A stretch of DNA of 50,045 bases, from assembly GCF_030532965.1 (NCBI RefSeq), contig NZ_JAUNKC010000007.1, forward strand, positions 1 through 50,045. Reading direction: 5' to 3'. Position numbers and translations under genes: made by a program. The stretch's first letter is position 1. The number at the start of each line of letters is the position of its first letter. Positions 1-9,578 of the stretch are shown here, piece after piece. Source of the stretch: Corynebacterium sp. (lineage in GTDB: Bacteria > Actinomycetota > Actinomycetes > Mycobacteriales > Mycobacteriaceae). The notes below the pieces were generated by a model, which worked only from the letters and a program-made list of their open reading frames with translations, was not told where the DNA came from and did not search any database.

Positions 1-75
1 GCACAACACCGAAAAAACCACACAAAACCACCACCACCGGTAGGAAGTCAACCGCCAGCGAAGAATTCGTCGTAA
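1..75 (+). other. Possible 3' end of a plus-strand gene cut by the window edge
   Basis: Frame 1 is open from the first base to a TAA at 73-75 and would encode a short Pro/Lys/His-rich tail. Frame 2 is open to a TAG at 41-43. The A/C-rich composition resembles the 3' part of the HNH gene at 47.4-48.6 kb, so this could be the end of a convergent gene, but 24 codons are too few to identify it. No start of a minus-strand gene such as truA can be recognised here. Confidence 0.2.
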
Positions 76-80
76 AGCAA

Positions 81-117
81 AAAATCCTTCCCAACCTCAA
101 TCGGTGGGAAGGATTTT
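81..117 (-). terminator. Rho-independent terminator of the alpha operon
   Basis: A perfect 13-bp inverted repeat, AAAATCCTTCCCA at 81-93 and its complement at 105-117, encloses an 11-nt loop. It lies 11 nt beyond the rplQ stop. The A/T-rich outer ends make it usable from both directions. Confidence 0.85.
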
Positions 118-128
118 GTTAGAGAGTT

Positions 129-635
129 TTACTTCTCTTCGGTGGTTTCCTCAGCGTCGGTAGCTTCGGTTTCTTCAACCTTTGCTTCTTCTTCGGCTGC
201 TGGAGCTTCCTCGGCCTTGTCTTCGGCAGCCTTGGATGCGGCTGCGCGTGCGGCGCGGGTAGCTTCGGCGGAAACGGTCTCTTCGAGAACCAGGGAGATC
301 TGGCTCATTGGAGCGTTGTCGCCCTTGCGGTTTTCCAGTTTGATGATGCGGGTGTAACCACCCTCACGGTTTTCAAACTTAGGAGCGAGCTCGTCGAAAA
401 GGTGAGCAACAACTTCCTTGTTGGCGATCAGCTTCAGCACGTTGCGGCGGTCGGCAAGGGTGCCAGCCTTCGCTTTGGTGATGAGCTTCTCAGCGTATGG
501 ACGCAGCATCTTTGCTTTTGCGTCAGTGGTTTTGATAGCGCCGTGGGTGAACAGCTGTTGCGCGAGGTTAGACAGAATGTGCTTCTGGTGGCTCGCGGAA
601 CCGCCGAGACGGGCGCCCTTCTTTGGGGTAGGCAT
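129..635 (-). CDS. rplQ: 50S ribosomal protein L17
   Basis: Large-subunit protein L17, last gene of the alpha operon. The N-terminal ~115 residues are the conserved core (start [17 protein letters not shown], then the [16 protein letters not shown] region). A roughly 45-residue Glu/Ala-rich acidic tail follows, as is common in actinobacterial L17. The ATG at 635 is preceded by GAGGAG at good spacing. It lies 72 nt after rpoA and ends just before a strong terminator. Confidence 0.98.
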   Translation of the reverse strand: MPTPKKGARLGGSASHQKHILSNLAQQLFTHGAIKTTDAKAKMLRPYAEKLITKAKAGTLADRRNVLKLIANKEVVAHLFDELAPKFENREGGYTRIIKLENRKGDNAPMSQISLVLEETVSAEATRAARAAASKAAEDKAEEAPAAEEEAKVEETEATDAEETTEEK

Positions 636-707
636 TAGATGTACTCCTCGTGTACAGAATTAATGAGCGCGTAGGGCATAAAACTTCATGCCCTTAGACT
701 TGGCGAT

Positions 708-1724
708 TTACTCGTTGTCGTCCGGATCAGTGTCGATGTAGTCGCCGGTTTCGGCGTCGTAACCTTCAAGCTGAGTCGGATCGAAATCTTCAGGCGCATC
801 CTTCAAAGTAAGACCCAAGCCGGCGAGCTTGATCTTGACCTCGTTGATGGACTTCTGGCCGAAGTTGCGGATGTCCAACAGGTCGGACTCGGTGCATTCG
901 GCAAGTTCGCCAACGGTGTGAATCTCTTGACGCTTCAGGCAGTTGTAGGAACGAACCGAGAAGCGCAGGTCTTCGATTGGCATGCTGTAGGCGGCGATGT
1001 ATTCGGTTTCCTGTTGGGAAGGGCCGATTTCGATGCCTTCAGCGGCGGTGTTCAGCTCGCGTGCGAGGCCGAACAGTTCAACGAGGGTTTTGCCAGCAGA
1101 TGCCAGGGCGTCACGCGGTGCGATGGAGTTTTTGGTCTCCACGTCGATGATGAGCTTGTCAAAGTCGGTGCGCTGCTCAACACGAGTAGCTTCGACCTTG
1201 TAGCTGACCTTCAGCACTGGGGAGTAGATCTGGTCAACTGGGATGCGACCGATCTCAGTGGTGCCAGAGAAGGTGGTGGCGGGAACGTAGCCGCGGCCGC
1301 GTTCAACAACCATTTCGATCTCCAGGCGACCCTGCTCATTGAGGGTTGCGATGTGCATATCCGGGTTGTGGATTTCCACACCAGCTGGTGGCTCGATGCT
1401 GCCAGCGGTGACAACGCCGGGGCCTTCGGCGCGCAGGTACATAACAACCGGCTCGTCGGAGTCGGAAGAAATGACCAAGCCCTTGATGTTTAGAAGGATG
1501 TCGGAAACATCTTCTTTAACACCAGTAATGGTGGTGAACTCATGGAGAACACCATCAATCTTTACGCTGGTAACTGCTGCACCGGGGATGGAGGACAGCA
1601 GGGTACGGCGCAATGAGTTACCGAGGGTGTAGCCGAAACCTGGCTCCAACGGTTCGATGACGAACTTGGAACGAGCCTCGGATACGAATTCCTCGGTAAG
1701 GACTGGGCGCTGTGAAATGAGCAT
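708..1724 (-). CDS. rpoA: DNA-directed RNA polymerase subunit alpha
   Basis: The 338-residue alpha subunit scaffolds RNA polymerase assembly and contacts activators and UP elements. The N-terminal domain carries the dimerisation and beta-contact segment ([21 protein letters not shown]). The C-terminal domain (about 240-315) has the DNA-binding helix-hairpin-helix region ([10 protein letters not shown] and [15 protein letters not shown]). An acidic Asp-rich tail ends the protein. The ATG follows AGGAGA with 6-nt spacing. Length and order after rpsD are normal for the family. Confidence 0.98.
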   Translation of the reverse strand: MLISQRPVLTEEFVSEARSKFVIEPLEPGFGYTLGNSLRRTLLSSIPGAAVTSVKIDGVLHEFTTITGVKEDVSDILLNIKGLVISSDSDEPVVMYLRAEGPGVVTAGSIEPPAGVEIHNPDMHIATLNEQGRLEIEMVVERGRGYVPATTFSGTTEIGRIPVDQIYSPVLKVSYKVEATRVEQRTDFDKLIIDVETKNSIAPRDALASAGKTLVELFGLARELNTAAEGIEIGPSQQETEYIAAYSMPIEDLRFSVRSYNCLKRQEIHTVGELAECTESDLLDIRNFGQKSINEVKIKLAGLGLTLKDAPEDFDPTQLEGYDAETGDYIDTDPDDNE

Positions 1725-1787
1725 GTAACTCTCCTATGTGTGACGACCGCTATTTGACGTCTGCGTGGGCGGAAAGGATGAAAAAGA

Positions 1788-2393
1788 TTACTTGGAGTAA
1801 AGCTCGACGATAAGCTGCTCGTTGAGCGGAATGTCGATCTGAGCGCGCTCGGGCAGCTGATGCACGAGGATGCGCAAGTTAGCGGGAACAACCTGAAGCC
1901 ATGCAGGTACGATTGCGTCGGTCAGGTTCTCCTGTGCTTCTTCGAACCACACCATCTTCTGCGACTTCTCGCGAACGTCGATGATGTCGTACTGGGAAAC
2001 ACGGTAGGAAGGTACGTTGACCTTCTTGCCGTTTACCAGGAAGTGGCCGTGGGAGACCAACTGGCGAGCTTGACGACGAGTGCGTGCCAGGCCTGCGCGG
2101 TAAACAACATTGTCGAGGCGGGATTCCAGCAGGATGACCAGGTTTTCACCGGTCTTGCCTGGCAGGCGGTTAGCCTCGGCGTAGTAACGACGGAACTGCT
2201 TTTCCAGAACGCCGTAGGTGTACTTTGCCTTCTGCTTCTCCTGAAGCTGGAGCAAGTACTCAGATTCTTTGATGCGGTTGCGGCCAGCCTGCCCTGGTGG
2301 GTATGGACGGCGCTCGAATGCCTTGTCTCCGCCGACCAAGTCGACGCGGAGGCGGCGGGACTTACGGGTTACTGGACCGGTATAACGTGCCAT
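1788..2393 (-). CDS. rpsD: 30S ribosomal protein S4
   Basis: Primary 16S rRNA-binding protein that nucleates small-subunit assembly; 201 residues, normal length. The N-terminal MARYTGPVTRKSRRL and the central S4 RNA-binding domain (SRLDNVVYRAGLARTRRQAR, then QLVSHGHFLVNGKKV) are clear. The start follows AAAAGG. It lies 22 nt downstream of rpsK. In some bacteria S4 autoregulates this operon; no S4-binding leader of known form was recognised here. Confidence 0.98.
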   Translation of the reverse strand: MARYTGPVTRKSRRLRVDLVGGDKAFERRPYPPGQAGRNRIKESEYLLQLQEKQKAKYTYGVLEKQFRRYYAEANRLPGKTGENLVILLESRLDNVVYRAGLARTRRQARQLVSHGHFLVNGKKVNVPSYRVSQYDIIDVREKSQKMVWFEEAQENLTDAIVPAWLQVVPANLRILVHQLPERAQIDIPLNEQLIVELYSK

Positions 2394-2415
2394 TGTAAGT
2401 TACCTTTTCCTTTCC

Positions 2416-2820
2416 TTAAACGCGACGACGCTTCGGTGGACGGCAGCCGTTGAATGGCTGTGGGGTCACATCCGAAATCTTGGTGACCTCTAGGCCAGCA
2501 GCCTGGAGGGAACGGATAGCGGTCTCGCGGCCCGAACCTGGACCTTTAACAAAAACTTCAACCTGCTTCATGCCATGATCCATTGCCTTGCGAGCAGCGT
2601 TTTCAGCAGCAAGCTGTGCGGCGAATGGGGTGGACTTCCTAGAACCCTTGAAGCCAACGTGGCCGGAGGATGCCCAGGAGATAACAGCACCAGCTGGATC
2701 AGTGATGGTCACGATGGTGTTGTTGAAGGTGGACTTGATGTAAGCGTGGCCTTGAGCCACGTTCTTCTTTACAACGCGACGGCCAGTGCGGCGTGCGCTA
2801 GAGCGTGCTTTAGGAGGCAT
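2416..2820 (-). CDS. rpsK: 30S ribosomal protein S11
   Basis: A 134-residue small-subunit platform protein lining the mRNA exit path. Diagnostic segments are [18 protein letters not shown], the [15 protein letters not shown] region and the C-terminal [18 protein letters not shown]. It starts 3 nt after the rpsM stop, so translation is probably coupled. Confidence 0.98.
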   Translation of the reverse strand: MPPKARSSARRTGRRVVKKNVAQGHAYIKSTFNNTIVTITDPAGAVISWASSGHVGFKGSRKSTPFAAQLAAENAARKAMDHGMKQVEVFVKGPGSGRETAIRSLQAAGLEVTKISDVTPQPFNGCRPPKRRRV

Positions 2821-2823
2821 AGA

Positions 2824-3192
2824 TTACTTCTTCTTTCCGGCGATGGTCTTCTTCGGACCCTTGCGTGTACGCGCATTGGTCTTGGTGCGCTGGCCGCGAA
2901 CAGGCAGGCCACGACGGTGGCGCAGACCCTGGTAGCAGCCGATTTCAATCTTGCGGCGGATGTCAGCCTGAACCTGGCGGCGGAGGTCACCCTCGACCTT
3001 CCAGGTTGCTTCGATGACGTCACGCAGAGCAGCGATCTGCTCGTCGGTCAAGTTATCAGTGCGCAGGTCCGGGGAGATGCCGGTCTCCTTGAGCAGCTGT
3101 GCGGCACGGGCTGGCCCGATGCCGTAGATGTAAGTAAGTGCGACTTCCATGCGCTTATTGCGTGGAAGGTCAACACCAGCAAGACGTGCCAT
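2824..3192 (-). CDS. rpsM: 30S ribosomal protein S13
   Basis: Small-subunit head protein contacting the P-site tRNA and the intersubunit bridge; 122 residues. It has the helix-two-turn-helix start ([21 protein letters not shown]), the [19 protein letters not shown] motif and a Lys-rich tail. The ATG follows GGAAAGG at about 10 nt. In this arrangement infA precedes rpsM directly; rpmJ is not between them. Confidence 0.98.
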   Translation of the reverse strand: MARLAGVDLPRNKRMEVALTYIYGIGPARAAQLLKETGISPDLRTDNLTDEQIAALRDVIEATWKVEGDLRRQVQADIRRKIEIGCYQGLRHRRGLPVRGQRTKTNARTRKGPKKTIAGKKK

Positions 3193-3297
3193 GAGGCGAT
3201 ACCTTTCCGGTTGTTACGGTGGTTTTCTCCAAGCTCGTCCTCACCAATTACCGCTTTGCCCGGACGGATGCCGGACGATGGGGCAAGATACATGAGG

Positions 3298-3318
3298 CTT
3301 CGGCCACCGTCGCCGAAG
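3298..3318 (-). promoter_or_regulatory. Hairpin in the rpsM leader
   Basis: A 7-bp perfect inverted repeat, CTTCGGC at 3298-3304 and GCCGAAG at 3312-3318, lies in the 174-nt gap between infA and rpsM. No T-run follows on the minus strand, so it is not an obvious terminator. It could be a leader structure for the alpha operon; that role is inferred only from position. Confidence 0.3.
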
Positions 3319-3366
3319 GTGTGGGTGGCACTAGAAAGCGCCACTAAAGCAAGGAGGCTTATATGT

Positions 3367-3588
3367 TTATTTGTAGCGGTAAACGATGCGGCCGCGAGTC
3401 AAGTCGTAGGGGGACAATTCCACTACAACGCGATCCTCAGGCAGAATACGGATGTTGTGTTGGCGCATCTTGCCACTGATGTGCGCAAGAACTTCGTGTC
3501 CGTTGTCCAATTCGACTCGGAACATAGTGTTCGGCAAGGGTTCAACAACGCGACCCTCGACCTCAATGGCGCCTTCCTTTTTAGCCAT
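3367..3588 (-). CDS. infA: Translation initiation factor IF-1
   Basis: IF-1 binds the ribosomal A site during initiation. The OB-fold protein begins [14 protein letters not shown] and contains the [20 protein letters not shown] segment and the [17 protein letters not shown] end. The frame is open upstream to 3687. The ATG at 3588 gives the usual ~73-residue length and has an AGAGGA site just ahead of it, so it is chosen over the longer form. Confidence 0.97.
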   Translation of the reverse strand: MAKKEGAIEVEGRVVEPLPNTMFRVELDNGHEVLAHISGKMRQHNIRILPEDRVVVELSPYDLTRGRIVYRYK

Positions 3589-3723
3589 ATCCTCTGCAAT
3601 TCCCCAGCTTAAAAGCCAGTTCGTGGGTTTACTTCTACCATGATGCGGACACACGTATCCGACACCATTTGTCCATACTACACACAACCTGCATAAATGC
3701 CCAAAAATATGTGCCGAACTTCA

Positions 3724-5190
3724 CTAGCCACCGCCGACTGGGAAACTGTTCTCATCCGCGTCACGGAAAAGCTCGTGAAGCATCACATTGTAACCAGCAA
3801 CAGAATTGACATCAGTGATAGAGACGGTCGGTGAGAACGTGGTTCCGTTTTCATCGATGATCAACCGACGATGGTCGTAGATTTTTAGCGAGGATTCCTC
3901 AGTGCTAGGCCAGCGTCGCCCTGGGAATCTAGCCCCCTCCGATGTACAAGGTTCGGTAAGAACTGCATGCATTTCTGTTCCGAAGCTAACTACACTTTTA
4001 TGGTCAGTTCCACAGATATTGGCTTCGGGAACAATATTGATTAATGGGGATGTATCCATGTGTTCCATTTTCCAGTGAATGTAAACATCGCCATTAACGG
4101 CCTCGTCGACAAGCGCTGCCTCGTAACCTTTTCCGTAAAGATTGTTGCGAAGGTGTTCAGCATCCAGCCGACATTTGTATTCCATCCTGCGTAGTGGCAT
4201 TCTTTCATACGACGGAGCGGAACAATTAATAAGTAGGTAAAGTTTCTGCTGGTCTAGTTGCGGCATGAGGGTTTCCCACGTTTCTGAATTCGAATGCGCC
4301 ACAAAGTCGAAGCTACGTGGTAACCCTGAGTAGTTACGTAGGGACAGACCTTCACCGTGTCGAATTTCGTAATCATAAAACTTCTTAATCCCAAACCCCG
4401 CAACGAGTAGAACGACGATGCTAACGAGGGAGAGAAATATCTTCGTGTTTCGTCTTCCCTTGCGAACTTCTCTGACTTTATGCTGGCGATGGACTCGTTC
4501 ATGAAGATTATCTCGTGCAAAACAATAAAATCTGTTGACGGGATCAAGCACAAATTGAGCCACTTCATGTGGCGCTGCGTAAAACACTGGCACCGAATCG
4601 GGCAGGAAGTCTTTCGCAATAGACGCTTCTTTTTCATCAGAGTAAAAGACCCAGATTTCGCGTTCCTGCTCGGTACAAAGCGAGACGTGTCGCCGCACAA
4701 TGGGCGGCAAATCAGCTTTCGCATTAAATGGTTGACGTCCGCCTGCTTTAGACATCACCTCGCCATGATCAAGATTGATCAAAACGACGCCAATATCTTG
4801 CGCCCTATCCTCCCAGAGATCATCGTCGAAAAATGTTTTCCCGGCGAACAAATAATGGTGCTTTCGAAAAACATCGATCAAGGAAATAAATCGAACGTCC
4901 TGATAGCGAAGATCGTATAATCTTGCCTTCCGTTCCAAGCGATTCTTTTCGTTTTCAGTGATCGCCAGACTTGGAACTATAAACACTAACCTGCGGAACT
5001 GGTAGGTGCCTGAGGTTTTCGCGCATTTATCGATCACATCAGGCAGATTTTCCCCTTTATGATACATGTCAATGAAGCTGGCGAAGGTGTAGTCAATTTT
5101 CCACTTTCGCCTAATCTCGGAAAATTGCAGACTTACAGCAGCCTGGACAGATTTTCCTACATAGATCGCGATGTCCCATTCTTTCGCCAC
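3724..5190 (-). CDS. Unrecognised protein with one membrane segment
   Basis: This 488-residue product matches no family I can name. The N-terminal ~245 residues look globular and hydrophilic (opening MAKEWDIAIYVGKSVQ, with beta-rich stretches such as RRLVFIVPSL and IGVVLINLDHGEV). A basic stretch (KVREVRKGRRNTK) then precedes a single hydrophobic helix near 250-267 (IFLSLVSIVVLLVAGFGI). About 220 residues follow, with several Cys and a possible extracytoplasmic character. Basic residues before the helix suggest N-in, C-out topology. The GTG start at 5190 lies 34 nt inside the upstream gene, with AGGAGG about 10 nt ahead, so the two genes are translationally linked. Locally lower GC content hints at an unusual origin. 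Confidence 0.75.
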   Translation of the reverse strand: MAKEWDIAIYVGKSVQAAVSLQFSEIRRKWKIDYTFASFIDMYHKGENLPDVIDKCAKTSGTYQFRRLVFIVPSLAITENEKNRLERKARLYDLRYQDVRFISLIDVFRKHHYLFAGKTFFDDDLWEDRAQDIGVVLINLDHGEVMSKAGGRQPFNAKADLPPIVRRHVSLCTEQEREIWVFYSDEKEASIAKDFLPDSVPVFYAAPHEVAQFVLDPVNRFYCFARDNLHERVHRQHKVREVRKGRRNTKIFLSLVSIVVLLVAGFGIKKFYDYEIRHGEGLSLRNYSGLPRSFDFVAHSNSETWETLMPQLDQQKLYLLINCSAPSYERMPLRRMEYKCRLDAEHLRNNLYGKGYEAALVDEAVNGDVYIHWKMEHMDTSPLINIVPEANICGTDHKSVVSFGTEMHAVLTEPCTSEGARFPGRRWPSTEESSLKIYDHRRLIIDENGTTFSPTVSITDVNSVAGYNVMLHELFRDADENSFPVGGG

Positions 5191-5600
5191 CTAATCGCCG
5201 CCTCCTTGATCTTTGCCACCACGTGCGCTACTGCCATGACGATTCGCCACCGAAAATGGTGTCGTTGCTGCCCGTAAAACGGAAACCTCGATACCCGCAC
5301 TGGAATATCGTCGATGAGCCACAGTTTAGCGCCCGATTGCAGCAAAAACAGCGCTTTATAGTCGGATACGGCGACGGAAACTGGTTGCGTTTTCAGCCGG
5401 TGGTAATAAGGCCCTATCCGCCACGGCGTACCTACCAGCCAGACCACCACGTTTTTATTATTCAGGTCTAGGCTCGCCAACCTCTTTGCAGCTTTATCTG
5501 GTTCGGCTACGTCAATCAGCACGACCGTCGCATCGCTTGGTTGGCCCTGCCGTACCCGCATGTCCACCACTGCTTGGTGGACTAGTTCTTCCGCTGTCAT
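5157..5600 (-). CDS. Unrecognised small protein, first gene of a two-gene unit
   Basis: About 147 residues, from an ATG at 5600 (a GTG at 5612 is also possible). It has an N-terminal helix (MTAEELVHQAVVDMRVRQ) and alternating hydrophobic strands (ATVVLIDVAEP, NVVVWLVGTPWRIG, LFLLQSGAKLWLIDDIPVRV). A basic, aromatic tail follows. No signal peptide or catalytic motif is evident. It overlaps the following 488-residue gene by 34 nt, so the products probably act together. Function unknown. Confidence 0.6.
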   Translation of the reverse strand: MTAEELVHQAVVDMRVRQGQPSDATVVLIDVAEPDKAAKRLASLDLNNKNVVVWLVGTPWRIGPYYHRLKTQPVSVAVSDYKALFLLQSGAKLWLIDDIPVRVSRFPFYGQQRHHFRWRIVMAVAHVVAKIKEAAIRWRKNGTSRSM

Positions 5601-5624
5601 TTTCCGCCCCACAAAGTACAGAAA

Positions 5625-5651
5625 GGCCTTCCCGCTGGTGGCAGGAAGGCC
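5625..5651 (-). terminator. Terminator of the L,D-transpeptidase gene
   Basis: GGCCTTCC at 5625-5632 pairs with GGAAGGCC at 5644-5651. On the minus strand the stem is followed by TTTCTGT. It lies 24 nt past the transpeptidase stop and separates it from the two-gene unit below. Confidence 0.75.
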
Positions 5652-5674
5652 AGTATGCTCATGTCAGCCGCAGA

Positions 5675-6403
5675 TTAGTAGACGTAAACGATGTCTCCCG
5701 GCTTTAATTCGTTGAAGTACTGCACGGCATCGTTGTGGTTGAGGTGGATGCAACCGTGCGACCACAAATTCACGTCACCCTCATGGAAGGCAATGCCGTT
5801 GTGGGTGAAGTACACCGAGTATGGCATCGGTGCATTGTTGAATTCCCGCGAGATTTCGTCTTTAACTTTGCGGTTCACGCGGTGGGTACCCTTCGGGGTT
5901 TCCCAGCCAGGTGCGCCGGAGGACATAGGCCGTTCGCCGCCCCATGCGACACCGTTCTTCTGCAACCAGGTGCGCTGTTTGGTCAAATCGATACACGCCG
6001 CGGCGTGCTTCGGGCAGGAACCGTAGTCAAAGTTTGCGCGGGCTTGTTCCAGCCGCTCCGCCTCGGCACGCATCCGTGCTTCCTCAGCTTCGCGGTTCTT
6101 CTGGTCAATCATGCCTGGTGCCACTGCATTGGCTACGCCGTCGACCGCGTTCTTGGCGTTCTGGGCGGACTGTGGGTCAAGCACGCGTTCCGCTTCGGAA
6201 TGCAGGTGATTGCGGGCGTTCCATACGTCTTCTTGCAGCTTCGCAGTCAGATCAGAGGAGCTTGGTACGCCTGGGATCATTTGGGCGGAAGCTACAGCTG
6301 GGGTGGTGACCGTAACGGCAGTAATGGAAGCGGCAATTGCTGCGGCTTTGGAAAAGCGACGGAGTGCGGAGAACACACGAGTAGAACGCGGCTTAAAAGA
6401 CAT
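5675..6403 (-). CDS. L,D-transpeptidase (YkuD family), secreted
   Basis: Likely forms 3-3 peptidoglycan cross-links or attaches proteins to the wall, outside the membrane. In the 242-residue form (ATG at 6403), a twin-Arg-free signal peptide ends near the ATPAVASAQ region. A helical Glu/Ala/Arg-rich linker and a C-terminal YkuD domain follow. The catalytic signature is present: H207 in FHEG and C218 in WSHGCIHL, with the more usual R after HGCI replaced by H. The frame is open upstream to 6454, but that extension lacks secretion-signal character. Three cysteines are visible, two of them (SCPKHAAAC) before the catalytic domain and possibly disulfide-bonded. It has its own terminator. Confidence 0.9.
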   Translation of the reverse strand: MSFKPRSTRVFSALRRFSKAAAIAASITAVTVTTPAVASAQMIPGVPSSSDLTAKLQEDVWNARNHLHSEAERVLDPQSAQNAKNAVDGVANAVAPGMIDQKNREAEEARMRAEAERLEQARANFDYGSCPKHAAACIDLTKQRTWLQKNGVAWGGERPMSSGAPGWETPKGTHRVNRKVKDEISREFNNAPMPYSVYFTHNGIAFHEGDVNLWSHGCIHLNHNDAVQYFNELKPGDIVYVY

Positions 6404-6543
6404 GGTGACTACTATAGCCGTTGAGTGAGAAAAATCATCGCCTCGAAACCACATATGAATCGTATTTCACAATCACCACAGCCGTTCCCGCAGGCAGACA
6501 CACTACTTAAGAAATTATTACATTACGGTCACAAAATTTTGAC

Positions 6544-6560
6544 GCCCCCATAGCGGGGAC
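6544..6560 (-). terminator. Probable terminator of map
   Basis: GCCCCC at 6544-6549 can pair with GGGGAC at 6555-6560, with one G-U pair. On the minus strand the stem is followed by GTCAAAATTTTG. The T-run is short, so the call is moderate. It begins 20 nt past the map stop. Confidence 0.5.
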
Positions 6561-6579
6561 GTTACGTGCACAAAATTTA

Positions 6580-7374
6580 CTACCTGCGTGGCGTAAGAAT
6601 CCGCGGGCCGCTGGAAGTAGCGGCAACCGTGTGTTCCCAGTGCGCCGCAAGCGAACCGTCATCGGTGACCACCGTCCAGTCGTCGTCAAGCACGATGGAA
6701 TCGACGCTCCCCAGCGTCAGCATCGGCTCAATGGCAAGCACCGAACCCTCTTGGATCACAGGGCCCTTGCCGGGTTTTCCTTCGTTGGGCAGCCACGGCT
6801 CTTCGTGCATGGTGCGGCCGATCCCGTGCCCACCGTAGCCGTCGACGATGCCAAGTTTCACACCCCACCGGCTCTCGGCAGCTCGGGTGGCTACTTCTAG
6901 CGCGTAAGAAACGTCCGTGAGGCGGTTTCCGGGGATCATCGCTTTAAGCCCCTCCGACAGCACCCATTCGGTGGCCTCGTTTAATGCTTGCGCCTCGGTA
7001 CTTAGGGTGCCGATCCCGAAGCTCCAGGCGGAATCCCCCACCCAACCTTCGTAGGTTGCGCCGCAGTCGATGGACACCAAATCGCCCTCGCGAAGAATCC
7101 GGGACTTGTCGGGAATGCCGTGGACGATTTCGTCGTTAACGGATGCGCAGATCGACGCCGGGAACCCCTCGTATCCTTTGAAGGTGGGGATCGCACCAAG
7201 CTCCCGGATGGTTGTCTCGGCGACTTCGTCCAGATCGCCGGTGCTTATGCCGGGTTTGGCCGCCGCCTTCACCGCCTGCAGTGCCTTACCGACGATCTCT
7301 CCTGCCGCCTGCATAGCGTCCAATTCCGCAGGTGTTTTAGCCGCGATTGCTTTTCGACGTTTCCGAAACCCCAT
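6580..7374 (-). CDS. map: Methionine aminopeptidase, type I
   Basis: Removes the initiator methionine from nascent proteins; a cytosolic dinuclear-metal enzyme. The 264-residue protein keeps the five metal ligands in order: Asp in [18 protein letters not shown] (two Asp), His in [15 protein letters not shown], Glu in LAIEPML and Glu in AAHWEHTVA. It follows adk but is separated from it by a clear terminator, so it probably has its own promoter. A copy of the CGTCGAAAAGC word falls near its 5' end. Confidence 0.97.
   Translation of the reverse strand: MGFRKRRKAIAAKTPAELDAMQAAGEIVGKALQAVKAAAKPGISTGDLDEVAETTIRELGAIPTFKGYEGFPASICASVNDEIVHGIPDKSRILREGDLVSIDCGATYEGWVGDSAWSFGIGTLSTEAQALNEATEWVLSEGLKAMIPGNRLTDVSYALEVATRAAESRWGVKLGIVDGYGGHGIGRTMHEEPWLPNEGKPGKGPVIQEGSVLAIEPMLTLGSVDSIVLDDDWTVVTDDGSLAAHWEHTVAATSSGPRILTPRR
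7349..7359 (-). repeat. CGTCGAAAAGC word, copy 1
   Basis: Exact 11-mer inside map, read there as Arg-Arg-Lys-Ala codons. Confidence 0.7.
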
Positions 7375-7403
7375 AACCTCACTCTTCTTAAGTAAATAAC
7401 GAA

Positions 7404-7439
7404 AGCCGGAGCCACAGCAGTAAAAGCTGCACTCCGGCT
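7404..7439 (-). terminator. Terminator of secY-adk
   Basis: AGCCGGAG at 7404-7411 pairs with CTCCGGCT at 7432-7439, with an inner GCAG/CTGC stem. On the minus strand TTTCGTTATTT follows. It lies about 30 nt past the adk stop. Confidence 0.8.
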
Positions 7440-7469
7440 AAAAGCTTAGATCCGACCTACGCCTGAAGG

Positions 7470-8015
7470 CTACTTGCCCAATGCCTCAAGGGTACGTGCG
7501 TTGATCTCTTCTACGGTACCTTCTGCCTTAATCGCGATGATCTCGTCACCGTAGTGATCGATCAGCGGTGCCGTCTCGTCGCGGTAGACCTGCAACCGGG
7601 TACGGATTGTTTCCTCGTTGTCGTCCGCCCGACCGCGAGCCAACATCCGTTCCACCACAACGTCTTCCGAAACCTGGAAGTTAACCACACCGTTTAATTC
7701 AGTGCCGAATTCTTTCATGAAATCGTCCAGGATTTCCGCCTGTTCCACCGTGCGTGGGAAACCATCGAGCAGGAATCCATCACGTGCGTCATCCTCTTGC
7801 AGGCGAGCCTTGACCATGCGTGCGGTCACATCGGTTGGAACCAATTTTCCGGCGTCGAGGTATTGCTTCGCCTCTACCCCCAAGGGGGTACCTTCGCCAA
7901 TATTCGCCCGGAATAAGTCACCGGTGGAAATGTGGGGAATGCCGAGTTTTTCGGAGAGGATGGCAGCCTGGGTGCCCTTGCCCGCACCGGGAGGGCCGAG
8001 GAGAACGAGTCGCAT
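7470..8015 (-). CDS. adk: Adenylate kinase, short form
   Basis: Catalyses ATP + AMP to 2 ADP in the cytosol. The P-loop GPPGAGKGT is at residues 7-15. AMP-binding segments are STGDLFR and [11 protein letters not shown], and the LID region is reduced ([16 protein letters not shown]). At 181 residues it is the short type without the zinc LID, as usual in actinobacteria. It starts 1 nt after the secY stop, so the two are co-translated. Confidence 0.97.
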   Translation of the reverse strand: MRLVLLGPPGAGKGTQAAILSEKLGIPHISTGDLFRANIGEGTPLGVEAKQYLDAGKLVPTDVTARMVKARLQEDDARDGFLLDGFPRTVEQAEILDDFMKEFGTELNGVVNFQVSEDVVVERMLARGRADDNEETIRTRLQVYRDETAPLIDHYGDEIIAIKAEGTVEEINARTLEALGK

Positions 8016-8016
8016 T

Positions 8017-9336
8017 TTACTTCAGAAGTCCTTCGTAATTACTTTGCAGGAGCTGGGATTCGATCTGCTTTACCGTGGTCAAAGCAACCGAAACCATAAT
8101 CAGAATCGCGGTACCACCGAATGGCGTTGCTCCCGCTTGGGCGTTAACGCCGAGTTCCAACATGATGTTAGGCAGTACAGCGATAATTCCAAGATACAGG
8201 GAACCGACGAACAACAGGCGGTTCATAACAAAACTTAAATATTCTGCGGTTGGGCGACCCGGCCGAATACCAGGAATGAAGCCACCGTATTTCTTCATGT
8301 TCTCAGCCTGCTCGTTCGGATCGTACTGAACCGAAACGTAGAAGTAGGAGAAGAAGATAATCAGCGCGAAGTACAACACGATGTACTGCCACGAAGACGG
8401 CGTTTGTAAGTACTGAATGACGTTTCGCTGCCACCAGTTATCAGGAGCCTCGACGGACGAAGAGTTCACAATCTGGGTAATCAATACCGGCATGTAAATC
8501 AGGGAGGATGCGAAGATCACGGGGATAACGCCACCCTGATTAACCTTCAGCGGCAGGTAAGTAGAGGTGCCGCCGTACTGACGACGACCCACCATGCGCT
8601 TTGCATACTGAACCGGGATTCGGCGCTGACCCTGCTCGACGAAGACCACGCCCACCACGAGGATAATGACAGCGATGAGAACACCGGTGAAGACCAGCCC
8701 ACCGGAACCGGACAGGATGTTCGCGCCGTCGGCAGGCAACCGGGTAGCGATACCGGCGAAGATCAGCAAGGACATACCGTTACCGACGCCCCGTTCAGTG
8801 ATGAGCTCGCCCAGCCACATCACCAAAACCGCACCTGCGGACATAACCAGAACCAGCAGAATCAGATCAAAGATGGTGCGGTCCGCAACCAGAACCGGAA
8901 CGCCCTGACCCAGGAGCTGTTCCCGGTCAGCCAGCGCGACGATACCTGCAGACTGCAAGAGAGCCAGCGCCAACGTGAGGTAACGGGTGTACTGATCCAT
9001 CTTGGCTTGGCCGGTTTGGCCTTCCTTCTTCAGCTCCTCGAAACGCGGGATAACCACGGTGAGCAGCTGGACGATAATGGAAGCCGTAATATAAGGCATC
9101 ACACCGATGGCGAAGATGGACAATTGCAGCAACGCACCACCGGAGAACAGGTTAATCAGCGAGTAAACGCTGGAAGAATCTGACGTAAGGTGCCGAATAC
9201 GGTCAGAGATCGACGCGTAATCAACGCCCGGGGACGGGATTTGGGCACCGATGCGGTAGAGAATTATCAACGCAATAGAAATCAGAATCTTCTTGCGTAG
9301 ATCCACATCCTTAAATGCCTGAAGAATGGCGGACAC
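8017..9336 (-). CDS. secY: Preprotein translocase subunit SecY
   Basis: Channel subunit of the Sec translocon, with ten predicted membrane helices. Diagnostic stretches are [14 protein letters not shown], the plug region after [27 protein letters not shown] and [18 protein letters not shown]. The frame is open to an ATG-like start at 9369. The GTG at 9336 ([10 protein letters not shown]) has a perfect AGGAGG 6 nt ahead and gives the usual ~439-residue protein, so it is preferred. adk follows immediately. Confidence 0.97.
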   Translation of the reverse strand: MSAILQAFKDVDLRKKILISIALIILYRIGAQIPSPGVDYASISDRIRHLTSDSSSVYSLINLFSGGALLQLSIFAIGVMPYITASIIVQLLTVVIPRFEELKKEGQTGQAKMDQYTRYLTLALALLQSAGIVALADREQLLGQGVPVLVADRTIFDLILLVLVMSAGAVLVMWLGELITERGVGNGMSLLIFAGIATRLPADGANILSGSGGLVFTGVLIAVIILVVGVVFVEQGQRRIPVQYAKRMVGRRQYGGTSTYLPLKVNQGGVIPVIFASSLIYMPVLITQIVNSSSVEAPDNWWQRNVIQYLQTPSSWQYIVLYFALIIFFSYFYVSVQYDPNEQAENMKKYGGFIPGIRPGRPTAEYLSFVMNRLLFVGSLYLGIIAVLPNIMLELGVNAQAGATPFGGTAILIMVSVALTTVKQIESQLLQSNYEGLLK

Positions 9337-9578
9337 TAAAGCCTCCTGGCTCCCACCAGCACCGCTCACATGGGTTTCGTTACACGCTGCAGTAGGAAAA
9401 ATTCGACTGTGAAATTTTTCCGAAAACTTCCGGAAAAAGTGGACAAGATTGACCTTGCTACTCTACCACCTGTCACAAACCAAATCCCAGTCAGCAAAAC
9501 CGAAAACATCCGAAGAGAAACCTTAACGCGGAATAAATATATCTTTTCGCCCCCAAAAGTGGCCGACGAAAACCACCC

